This document shows positions 44,608-52,543 of a DNA stretch of 64,000 nucleotides, piece after piece. Numbering within the stretch: the stretch's first letter is position 1; every line of letters begins with the position of its first letter. This DNA comes from Rickettsiaceae bacterium (GTDB lineage Bacteria; Pseudomonadota; Alphaproteobacteria; Rickettsiales; Rickettsiaceae). A program made the position numbers and the translations under genes. Below the pieces are notes generated by a model. That model was not told where the DNA came from, ran no database searches, and saw nothing but the letters and a program-made list of their open reading frames with translations. The stretch spans positions 1 through 64,000 of the forward strand of contig JACKKP010000005.1 of assembly GCA_024236375.1 (NCBI GenBank). Direction: 5' to 3'.

Positions 44608-45481
44608 AGGTATTATTACAGCATTAATTACCCCATTTGATAATAACAAAATTGATTTCAAAACACTCGAGCATTTAGTACAAAGACAAATTGATGCTGG
44701 TATTAAGTCTATCGTTATGGCTGGCTCTACTGGTGAAGGCACGAGCTTGTCCGATATAGAATATTATCATTTAATAGAACGTGCTAATTTAATAGCTGCT
44801 GGCAGAATCAATATTATTGCTAATGTTGGAGCAGCATCTACTGAAGATTTATGCAATAAAATTAACAAACTTAATCAGCTCGATATTAATGGAATAATGT
44901 GCACTTTACCTTATTATGTAAGACCAGAACAAGCTGGTTTAATACAACATTTAAAAAAGGCAAGTAGTGCTACTCCTTTACCTATAATGCTTTATTTGAA
45001 TTTAGGACGCACTGGCTGTAATATATCAGATGAAAGCTTAATTGAAATATCTAAATTGCCAAATATCATGGCTATAAAAGATGCAAGTAACGATATGCAG
45101 AGACCTTTAAGATTATCAAATCTGATAAAAGATAATTTTAATTTTATGATTGGAGATGATAATGCAATTTTAGCCTATAGCGCTTGTGGTGGAAAAGGTT
45201 GTGTTTCAGCAATAGCTAATATTTTGCCAAAAACTATGAATAAAATATATAATTTTTGTGCTATATCTGATTTTGATAATGCAAGAAAATTGTTACAACA
45301 AATATTACCTATAATTAATGCCACCTCAATTGAAAGCAACCCGATTGGTATCAAGCATCTATTATATTTACTCAACTTCATCACAAATGAAATTCGTTTG
45401 CCACTTACTGATGCGAGCACTAATGCTCAACAATCTATTCAAAATATAGTCAATATAGTTAAGCAAATAGAAGAAATATAA
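44600..45481 (+). CDS. dapA: DapA, 4-hydroxy-tetrahydrodipicolinate synthase
   Basis: This 293-residue TIM-barrel lyase condenses pyruvate with aspartate semialdehyde on the way to lysine and meso-diaminopimelate for peptidoglycan. It has the N-terminal ALITPFDNN, GSTGEG, YYVRPEQ with the conserved Tyr, LYLNLGRTG with Tyr and Arg, and the Schiff-base Lys in AIKDAS. Two departures from the usual family pattern are Ser for Thr in GTTGE, and LNL replacing NVP. Related aldolases such as NanA are possible but less likely beside peptidoglycan genes. It overlaps ilvE. Confidence 0.85.
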   Translation: MFEGIITALITPFDNNKIDFKTLEHLVQRQIDAGIKSIVMAGSTGEGTSLSDIEYYHLIERANLIAAGRINIIANVGAASTEDLCNKINKLNQLDINGIMCTLPYYVRPEQAGLIQHLKKASSATPLPIMLYLNLGRTGCNISDESLIEISKLPNIMAIKDASNDMQRPLRLSNLIKDNFNFMIGDDNAILAYSACGGKGCVSAIANILPKTMNKIYNFCAISDFDNARKLLQQILPIINATSIESNPIGIKHLLYLLNFITNEIRLPLTDASTNAQQSIQNIVNIVKQIEEI

Positions 45482-45483
45482 AT

Positions 45484-45942
45484 ATGTCAGAATATCAACG
45501 CATTGTTGCGCGTAACAAAAGAGCCAATTTTGATTATTTTATAGAAGATGAGTTTGAGGCTGGAATAGTACTTAAAGGTAGCGAAGTCAAATCCATTCGG
45601 GCAGGCAAAGTATCTTTAGCAGATTCACATGCTACTAGTTCTGGTAATGAAATATTTTTACATAATTGCTTTATAGACGCATATGATAAAGCAAATCGTT
45701 TTAATCATGAAGCAAGACGTCCTAAGAAAATGTTACTTCATAGACGCGAAATTAATAAAATTATAGGTAAAATAAAATTAAAAGGTTATAGTCTGGTAGC
45801 TTTGTCTATATATTTTAATAACAAGAATAAAATAAAACTATTATTAGGCCTGGCGAAAGGCAAAAAGCAATATGATAAGCGAGAAACACTCAAAGAGAAA
45901 GATTGGAAACAACAACAAGCACGATTAATAAGAGAGAAATAA
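45484..45942 (+). CDS. smpB: SmpB, SsrA-binding protein
   Basis: This 152-residue tmRNA partner acts in rescue of stalled ribosomes. It has NKRANFDYFIEDEFEAGIVLKG, SEVKSIRAGKVSLADSHA, RRPKKMLLHRREI and the basic tail GKKQYDKRETLKEKDWKQQQARL. The length is normal. It starts 2 bases after the dapA stop, and its own stop is immediately followed by sppA. No tmRNA gene is visible in the window. Confidence 0.96.
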   Translation: MSEYQRIVARNKRANFDYFIEDEFEAGIVLKGSEVKSIRAGKVSLADSHATSSGNEIFLHNCFIDAYDKANRFNHEARRPKKMLLHRREINKIIGKIKLKGYSLVALSIYFNNKNKIKLLLGLAKGKKQYDKRETLKEKDWKQQQARLIREK

Positions 45943-46881
45943 ATGACCATATCACCTGATTATTTAATAGAGAGAAATCATCACAAAAAATCAATTACAA
46001 GATGGAAATTATTTTCACTTGTCTTGCTATTAGTTGTAATATCGTTTTTAGGCTTTGGTAACCCAGGTGGTAATTTTAAGAATTTCTTCCAAAGTAGTAA
46101 TGCGATTTCTAATAAAGAAGGTTATATCGCTAGAATTAAAATTCATGATGTCATATTAGATGATATACCACGTTTAGAAAGGATACAATCATTAATAGAT
46201 GATAATAACGTTAAAGCTATAATAGTCAGCATTAATTCTCCCGGAGGAAATGTAGTTGGCTCTGAAATGTTATACAACAAATTTAAGAAAGCTTCGCAAC
46301 AAAAACCAGTAGTAGCAGTACTTGAATCACTAGCAACCTCTGGGGGATACTTAGCTGCTTTAGGCACGAACTATATAGTTGCGCATAATGGTACTATTAC
46401 AGGCTCTATTGGAGTTATTATTCAAACTACTGAAATTACAGAACTCGCCAAAGCTATTGGCATCAGATTTGAGAATTTTAAGTCAAATCCAATAAAATCT
46501 CTTCCAAATATGACAGAAAAAACCTCGGAAGAAGCCAGAGAATCTGTAATGGAAGTGGTACGCAATACCCATGAGTATTTTATCGAACAAGTATCAATTA
46601 GTAGACATATTCCTAAAGAACAGGTCAGAATAATTGCAGATGGCAAGATTTTTTCCGGAAAACAAGCGGTTCAACTGGGATTAGTGGATATTATAGGTAG
46701 CTATGAGGATGCAGCAAATTGGTTACACAGTCAAAAAAACATCTCTAAAAAACTTGAAATAGTTGACATAGAGTTAAAATCTAAGGAAAAATTAATAGAT
46801 CTGCTATTAGATGGAATGCAAAATAAAATAAATAATATGTTTAGCATACCTAGTAATAGCATAAAATTAATTATGAATTAA
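45943..46881 (+). CDS. sppA: SppA-like signal peptide peptidase
   Basis: This 312-residue membrane-anchored serine peptidase of the SppA (S49) family degrades cleaved signal peptides. One membrane helix spans about 21-40. The catalytic region contains SINSPGGNVVGSE and ATSGGYLAA with nucleophile S133, then TGSIGVI. The likely base is K185 in NPIKS. This is the short, single-domain form. It starts directly after smpB, with the IHF-like gene 10 bases downstream, a common alphaproteobacterial order. Confidence 0.92.
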   Translation: MTISPDYLIERNHHKKSITRWKLFSLVLLLVVISFLGFGNPGGNFKNFFQSSNAISNKEGYIARIKIHDVILDDIPRLERIQSLIDDNNVKAIIVSINSPGGNVVGSEMLYNKFKKASQQKPVVAVLESLATSGGYLAALGTNYIVAHNGTITGSIGVIIQTTEITELAKAIGIRFENFKSNPIKSLPNMTEKTSEEARESVMEVVRNTHEYFIEQVSISRHIPKEQVRIIADGKIFSGKQAVQLGLVDIIGSYEDAANWLHSQKNISKKLEIVDIELKSKEKLIDLLLDGMQNKINNMFSIPSNSIKLIMN

Positions 46882-46891
46882 AGGTAAACAT

Positions 46892-47155
46892 TTGGCGACC
46901 AAGAAAGATTTAATAGATAGGATGTTGAAAAAAGCAAATTTCCTAGAACCAAGCGATGTCAAATTCGCAGTTGATTGTATTATTAATCAAATTACCCAAA
47001 CTCTACTAGAAAAAAATCGTGTTGAAATAAGAGGTTTTGGATCAATCTCTATTAGAAGCAGAAAGTATCCAAAAACTCTTAAGAGTTATCATACTGTTTA
47101 TTATCGTATGTCAAAAAATGTCCAAACTACACTTAATTCTAATAAAAGGAATTAA
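46892..47155 (+). CDS. IHF/HU-like DNA-binding protein, divergent C-terminus
   Basis: This 87-residue member of the bacterial histone-like family starts with TTG, preceded by AAAGGT. The N-terminal helices (TKKDLIDRMLKKANFL, DVKFAVDCIINQITQTLLE) and EIRGFGSISIRSR fit IHF-beta. This locus, after sppA, is the usual place of ihfB. The DNA-intercalating arm is unusual: the standard GRNPKTG reads YPKTLKS, keeping only the Pro (P60). The VPHFKPGKEL tail is replaced by RMSKNVQTTLN. DNA bending may therefore be modified. I call it ihfB-like without a firm symbol. Confidence 0.8.
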   Translation: MATKKDLIDRMLKKANFLEPSDVKFAVDCIINQITQTLLEKNRVEIRGFGSISIRSRKYPKTLKSYHTVYYRMSKNVQTTLNSNKRN

Positions 47156-47460
47156 AAAATTACTATTTTAGTCTTCCTTTTACTTACCAAGTTCTTATTT
47201 ATATCAAGTTTTACAAAATATTAAAATATTTAACTTAAATGTTAAGTAACTTTTAGTATAACCCCTTGTATTTTCTAATTTTATATTAAGTAAAGTTAAT
47301 TATAATTGACAAAAATACACCATATTGTTAGGAAAAATAATTTATTAGTAAATATATTAACTATTTGGATGATTTTTAGTTTAGAATAGTTAATAAGCTA
47401 TTAATTAATTAATAATTATTTAATGCTTATGATTAAGAACATTAATACGAGGTATTATAT
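47156..47460. other. 305-base AT-rich intergenic region with palindromes
   Basis: No gene is visible. An 11-bp inverted repeat pairs 47355-47365 (TATTAACTATT) with 47385-47395, 19 bases apart. It is immediately followed by TTAATAAGCTATTAA (47390-47404). They lie 55-105 bases ahead of the orphan gene at 47461 and could be operators, though AT-rich palindromes arise by chance. Confidence 0.4.
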
Positions 47461-49224
47461 ATGCACACATCAAATATTAACAACCACTCTAAAAAACATA
47501 TATTAAATGAAAAATCAAAAATCTTATTGAAAAATAAGGAAGTAACATCAAAAAGTGATAACTCAACAATTATAGATAATGTACAATCACAAGTTGAGGA
47601 TCGTATAGTAAAAACTCACCTTACTTCACAATCTACTCCTTTTTTAAACAAACACACTGTTAAATTAACAGAAGTTAAAGAGATAGAGCAAACAGAAGAT
47701 CAACTGATTTCTGAACACAATACTAAAATAGATCATCATTCCAAGGAAAAAGTTGAACAAAAACATAATAATTTTGTCGTTCATGACGCTATAAATGCAG
47801 AATCAGAATTAAATTTAGCAGCAGAGACTAAAAATGAAGATATTCAGCTGAGAGATTCAGTAAATCAAAACTCAAAACATTATATTAAAGGACGTGCTTT
47901 AAAAACACAAAGTTCTCCTAAAGAAATATATTATTCTGATGTTGGTGATTCTGTAAGAGTGCTTGATACAAAATTACTACACTTCTTGTCAACTCTTAGC
48001 ACAATAGAGAATGAAGCAGATTATTTTAACAAGATTAATACAAAAACAATTACCAACACATTAGAATCTAAGAATGAACATATTTCACCATTATTGAAGG
48101 CAAAATCTAATGTAGATTTATCTCACGCTGCTGTTTCAGCACCCGAAGTCACACAATCAATAAATACATTAGAACAACTTCATGAGATATTAGCAGAACA
48201 TTCAGCTCCAACAATTACAATTGAATCTCCAATAGAATTTAATTTATCTTCTGTTCCAATAACTCCAAGAGCTATGGATATAACAACGGATGAATTTACT
48301 GATCATACAATCACCAGCCCAAGAACACGTAGTAAAAGTTTTAATGGCAATAACAGTGAGTATCATGCCACAAAAGAGACTCATAACGAGGACAAAAAAA
48401 TTGGTTATTTCCACAGTTTATATCTCTCATTAAAAAACAAATTGAGCCATCATAAAGATGATATTCATAGTAATGATTCAAATGCCAAATCCCAACCTTC
48501 TCATAAAGTAAAGCATAAAGAAGAAATACACTCTGAAATATTACCAATTAAAACAGTTAAAAATGATCATGTCTTTAGTCAAAGTGAACCATATAAGCAA
48601 AATTCTTTATTAAAGTCCGCAAACACGAATATTGTGTCAAATCATGAAAATAAAGAACAAGCAGATATATCTTCATATGATCTCTTTAATTCATTTGGTA
48701 AAAAAGTTGCACAAAGTATCTCAAAAAGTGAAGTTTATAAACAAAACCAATATGATCAAACTCATCACCACCAGAAAGTCATAAATCATGAACATGCAAC
48801 ACAACAAGGTTCAACATTATCCGTTATTCCGCCTAGAAAAGAGCTAAATAAAACATTTACTCATGCTACAGATTGGGAATTAAACCAATTTAATTTACAG
48901 TTACCCAAACAGCACATATATCATAATCCAAGCGCCTACGAATACGAACATGGATCATTATATAATGCTTCACAGCCAACAAGACCACATTATAATCAAT
49001 ATCAAGATAACAGTCATTCTGTACATTCAAATAAAGGAAAATCTTTATATACAATATTGGAGCTTGTAAAGGCAACGGAAAATGATCATCCTTCTTTTAT
49101 ACCTCCAATTATTCCATATACGAATCTTGCAGGTGCTAATCATCATGAACATGAATGTACTCATAATCATGGACATGAAGAAGAACAACGCTATTTAGAT
49201 TATCACAATAAAAGTGATCATTGA
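47461..49224 (+). CDS. Orphan 587-residue His-rich disordered protein, possible effector
   Basis: No family is recognised. The protein is polar, low-complexity and probably mostly disordered, rich in Ser, Asn, His and Lys, with no signal peptide or membrane helix. ATG 47461 has a good GAGGT upstream. The C-terminus from residue 561 packs seven His and one Cys into 14 residues (HHEHECTHNHGHEE), a likely metal site. Two ITIM-like tyrosine motifs occur, SLYLSL (319-324) and SLYTIL (528-533). The sequence SE(P/V)YKQN appears twice. It stands alone ahead of ffh. An intracellular effector is possible, but this is inference from composition. Confidence 0.7.
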   Translation: MHTSNINNHSKKHILNEKSKILLKNKEVTSKSDNSTIIDNVQSQVEDRIVKTHLTSQSTPFLNKHTVKLTEVKEIEQTEDQLISEHNTKIDHHSKEKVEQKHNNFVVHDAINAESELNLAAETKNEDIQLRDSVNQNSKHYIKGRALKTQSSPKEIYYSDVGDSVRVLDTKLLHFLSTLSTIENEADYFNKINTKTITNTLESKNEHISPLLKAKSNVDLSHAAVSAPEVTQSINTLEQLHEILAEHSAPTITIESPIEFNLSSVPITPRAMDITTDEFTDHTITSPRTRSKSFNGNNSEYHATKETHNEDKKIGYFHSLYLSLKNKLSHHKDDIHSNDSNAKSQPSHKVKHKEEIHSEILPIKTVKNDHVFSQSEPYKQNSLLKSANTNIVSNHENKEQADISSYDLFNSFGKKVAQSISKSEVYKQNQYDQTHHHQKVINHEHATQQGSTLSVIPPRKELNKTFTHATDWELNQFNLQLPKQHIYHNPSAYEYEHGSLYNASQPTRPHYNQYQDNSHSVHSNKGKSLYTILELVKATENDHPSFIPPIIPYTNLAGANHHEHECTHNHGHEEEQRYLDYHNKSDH

Positions 49225-49341
49225 GGATAAGTTATGTGTAGAAACTTAATGCTACTAAGCATATTTATATCAAGTAATGATATTGCATTTGTATTACATT
49301 CGTATTACATTCACGTATCATAAAATAAAATTGATATATAT

Positions 49342-50691
49342 ATGTTTAAAGCTCTGACAGATAATTTGACAAAAATTTTCGATAAAATAAGAAGTACTGG
49401 TACAATTTCAGAAGCACAAATTAATGAATCTATGCGAGATATCAGAATTGCTTTACTAGAAGCAGATGTCTCTTTGCCTGTGATCAAAGAATTTATCGAA
49501 AATATCAAAATTAAAGCTCAGGGTGCTGAAATAATCAAATCAGTTTCACCTGGCCAAATGATAATTAAAATTATCCATAATGAACTGATCTCATTATTAT
49601 CGTCAGAAGAAGGACTATATCAATTAAATTTAAATACGACGCCACCAGCAAATATATTGCTGGTGGGTTTACAAGGGAGCGGAAAAACTACTGCTAGTGC
49701 AAAACTTGCTTTAAAGTTGAAGCAACAAAATAAAAAGGTGTTATTAGTATCGTTAGATATATATAGGCCAGCTGCACAAGAACAATTGGAGATTTTAGCT
49801 AAATCCATTGGTGTAGATTCTTTACCTATAATTCATGAACAAAAACCATCAGATATTGTACAACGTGCATTGAGGGAAGCCAAATTATCTCTATATGATG
49901 TAGTTATTTATGATAGCGCTGGACGCCTTCATATTGATCACCAAATGATTGATGAAGTCAAATTTATTAAGCAATTGATTAATCCAGTCGAAACATTATT
50001 AGTAATAGATTCTATGATGGGCCAAGACTCAATTACAGTTGCTACTAAATTTAACCAGGAACTTGACCTTTCTGGCGTAATACTCTCTAGAATAGATGGC
50101 GATTCTAAGGGGGGTGCGGCATTGAGCGTTAAATCATCTATCAAAAAACCGATAAAGTTCTTAAGTACAGGTGAAAAATTAGCAGATTTAGAAAATTTTG
50201 ATCCAGAAAGAATAGCATCGCGTATTTTAGATATGGGCGATATTGTTTCATTAGTAGAAAAAGCAAGTAGTTTAATTGACAAAGAAAAGGCTCAAGAAAC
50301 AGCAGACAAATTAAAAAAAGGTAATTTTGATCTCAATGATTATATTGCACAGATAAAAATGATTAGAAAACTTGGAGGATTTGGCAGTATTATGAAAATG
50401 ATTCCAGGAATTTCAAAAATCACTAATCAGTTAAATACTAACCAAAATCAGGATAAATTATTGAATCAGACAGAGGCCATAGTACTTTCTATGACAAAAA
50501 AAGAGCGTAAAAACCCTGACCTTTTAAACGCTTCCAGAAAAAAACGTATTGCTAGTGGTTCTGGCACTAATGTACAACAAGTCAATATGTTAATACAACA
50601 ATATACTCAAATCAGTAAAATGCTCAAAAAAGCTTCTAAAATGGACCAGAAATCTTTCTTAAGAAGCGGTTTTGGTAAATTTTTTTCTTGA
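49342..50691 (+). CDS. ffh: Ffh, signal recognition particle protein
   Basis: This 449-residue SRP54 GTPase targets nascent membrane proteins. The N domain is followed by the G domain with P-loop GLQGSGKT (109-116), DIYRPAAQEQL, DSAGRLHID (usually DTAGR) and LSRIDGDSKGGAALS. The Met-rich M domain follows (GGFGSIMKMIPG, SRKKRIASGSGT). The length is normal. The 4.5S RNA gene was looked for nearby and not found. It is followed by a small basic ORF. Confidence 0.97.
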   Translation: MFKALTDNLTKIFDKIRSTGTISEAQINESMRDIRIALLEADVSLPVIKEFIENIKIKAQGAEIIKSVSPGQMIIKIIHNELISLLSSEEGLYQLNLNTTPPANILLVGLQGSGKTTASAKLALKLKQQNKKVLLVSLDIYRPAAQEQLEILAKSIGVDSLPIIHEQKPSDIVQRALREAKLSLYDVVIYDSAGRLHIDHQMIDEVKFIKQLINPVETLLVIDSMMGQDSITVATKFNQELDLSGVILSRIDGDSKGGAALSVKSSIKKPIKFLSTGEKLADLENFDPERIASRILDMGDIVSLVEKASSLIDKEKAQETADKLKKGNFDLNDYIAQIKMIRKLGGFGSIMKMIPGISKITNQLNTNQNQDKLLNQTEAIVLSMTKKERKNPDLLNASRKKRIASGSGTNVQQVNMLIQQYTQISKMLKKASKMDQKSFLRSGFGKFFS

Positions 50692-50744
50692 CTAAATCGA
50701 CGTTTATTTGTAAATTTACGATAAAATAATAACAGATCTTGAAT

Positions 50745-50972
50745 ATGAGTAAATCCAAAACATCTTCGAAAGCAAAAACAGCGTCGAAAAATAACCCAGA
50801 AGGACGTGGTCAAATTAAGGCTTTTCTTCATCAAGGAAAAAAAATTAAACCTGTGAAATTAGTTCTGGCGACACAATCTTTTTTTGCTGCAGAATATGAA
50901 GAAACAGGAGAATTAGTCATGGATTCAAAAGGTCTCCCTATGCCTTGGGGAGCAGCAAAAAATGCTGGGTAA
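50745..50972 (+). CDS. Small basic protein downstream of ffh, unknown
   Basis: This 75-residue protein has a Lys/Ser-rich start (MSKSKTSSKAKTASKNN) and a folded-looking remainder, GRGQIKAFLHQGKKIKPVKL...FFAAEYEETGELVMDSKGLPMPW. I do not recognise the family. The ordered C-terminal part and the 53-base gap after ffh suggest a real gene. The position is where many alphaproteobacteria keep rpsP, but this is not bS16. ATG 50745 is preferred to a TTG 6 bases upstream. Confidence 0.6.
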   Translation: MSKSKTSSKAKTASKNNPEGRGQIKAFLHQGKKIKPVKLVLATQSFFAAEYEETGELVMDSKGLPMPWGAAKNAG

Positions 50973-50990
50973 TTACTGTTAATTATTATT

Positions 50991-51024
50991 GCTCAGTGAA
51001 TATATACTGAAAACTATACTGAGC
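50991..51024 (+). terminator. Weak hairpin after the ffh unit
   Basis: GCTCAGT (50991-50997) pairs with ACTGAGC (51018-51024) across a 20-base loop, shortly after the small ORF's stop. No T-run follows, so termination is uncertain. Confidence 0.35.
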
Positions 51025-51251
51025 ATGTAATTTATATTATTTACTTAAATCAAAATGTAGATTTTTATCACTCTATATCTCATAAAGCTTTTATGAGGTA
51101 GTTGATATTTTCATTCTATCACAAGATTAACAACAAATTTTTATTTCCTATAGCTTTGTAAAGTAACGCTTTTTAGGTATTATAACTAAGTGCGTTTATT
51201 TATTTTGGATCAATGCTATAAATTTAGTTATAAAATATAAAGATTATTTTG

Positions 51252-52448
51252 ATGATAAAATTTAGTTATACAAATACTTCAGCAGATCAAGATAAATATC
51301 AACTCAATTTAGCACAAGCTAGGCTGCAAGCTGACGAGATAATTAGTGATCTGACAACAAATCTCAAATATAAAATTTTTGATTTCCCAAGCTCATATAA
51401 AGAGCTAACTAACATTGCTAAAATAGCTAAAAATATAAAAAATCCATGTGAAGATATTATTATCATTGGAATGGGTGGAGCTATACTTAATCCTCAAGCT
51501 TTACTTACCTTACATGGTCTTCCAAAAGAAAAAAATATCCATTTTTTGGGGAATACTGATCCCATTTATTTTCAAAATTTGGCTCAAAAGATTAATCTTA
51601 AACACAGTATTGTAATTGTAATAAGTAATTCAGGTAATACACTTGAAACTATTTCATTATCACAAATGATGATCAAAATGTACGAAAATACTATCACAAA
51701 CTCAATCGGGGAACATTTTTTCTTTATAACCAATACTATTAACGGCAAATTGAAAGAGATTGCGAATAATATTAAAGCGACAATTATTCCTCATAGAGCT
51801 GGAATTAGTGGACGCTTTTCAGGATTTACTAATGTTAGCACATTCATCGCATCGATTGCAGGTCTTGATGTAGCAGAATACATCAAAGGGGCAGAATATG
51901 TATTGGAAGATTTCATAAGTAATAAACATGCACCATCTATTATTGCAGCAGCAAATATAATGACTGTTAGGAAACCTATTATGGTGAATTTAGCATACTT
52001 GCAGCAGTTTGATCCTTTTTTAGAATGGTATTGCCAAATTATCGCAGAGTCATTAGGCAAAAATAATCATGCAATCACCCCCATTCGAGGCTTAGGCCCA
52101 AATGATCAACATAGTACTCTACAACTATATATTGAAGGCGCAGATGACAAATTTTATAATTTTTTACATGTTACACATTTAGATTTTACAAAAAATATTG
52201 ATCTTAGTATATTTTCCTATTTATATAAAATTAATAATATAAACTTCACAGCCACAAAAGAAGTATTAGAATCTATAGGTAGACCTGTGCGCTCTATTAT
52301 ATTGCCTAATTTGTCGCTTCGCACGATTGGAGAACTAACAGCTAATATGATGCTTGAAACTATTATCCTGTGTAAAATGTCTGAAGTGAATCCTTTTGAT
52401 CAACCCGGTGTAGAATTAATTAAAATTAAAACTAAAGAACTTTTATAG
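51252..52448 (+). CDS. pgi: Glucose-6-phosphate isomerase (short form)
   Basis: This enzyme interconverts glucose-6-phosphate and fructose-6-phosphate. The 398-residue protein has SIS-type halves with IIIGMGGAILNPQALL, ISNSGNTLETISLSQMM, GRFSGFTNVSTF and the Pgi signature region PIRGLGPNDQHSTLQLYIEGADD. It ends with FDQPGVELIK. It is much shorter than E. coli Pgi (about 549), like other compact bacterial forms. It stands alone, 276 bases after the small ORF. With tkt it supports a sugar-phosphate network. Confidence 0.9.
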   Translation: MIKFSYTNTSADQDKYQLNLAQARLQADEIISDLTTNLKYKIFDFPSSYKELTNIAKIAKNIKNPCEDIIIIGMGGAILNPQALLTLHGLPKEKNIHFLGNTDPIYFQNLAQKINLKHSIVIVISNSGNTLETISLSQMMIKMYENTITNSIGEHFFFITNTINGKLKEIANNIKATIIPHRAGISGRFSGFTNVSTFIASIAGLDVAEYIKGAEYVLEDFISNKHAPSIIAAANIMTVRKPIMVNLAYLQQFDPFLEWYCQIIAESLGKNNHAITPIRGLGPNDQHSTLQLYIEGADDKFYNFLHVTHLDFTKNIDLSIFSYLYKINNINFTATKEVLESIGRPVRSIILPNLSLRTIGELTANMMLETIILCKMSEVNPFDQPGVELIKIKTKELL

Positions 52449-52508
52449 TATTATTATTTTACCATTATATTCTAAGTATAGTCTTAGTGATAAAACCTTA
52501 TAATCTAT

Positions 52509-52543
52509 GTTATTTTATACTTAATTTAAAAGTATAAAATAAC
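52509..52543 (+). promoter_or_regulatory. Perfect 14-bp palindrome abutting the lipase-like start codon
   Basis: GTTATTTTATACTT (52509-52522) and AAGTATAAAATAAC (52530-52543) form a perfect stem with a 7-base loop. Its last base touches the ATG at 52544. It replaces any Shine-Dalgarno. Possibilities are an mRNA hairpin controlling translation, an operator, or a pgi terminator (no T-run). Confidence 0.6.

Noticed and set aside
47461..49224. EPIYA-type phosphorylation motifs in the His-rich orphan
   Set aside because: No EPIYA sequence occurs; only looser SE(P/V)YKQN and ITIM-like patterns are present.
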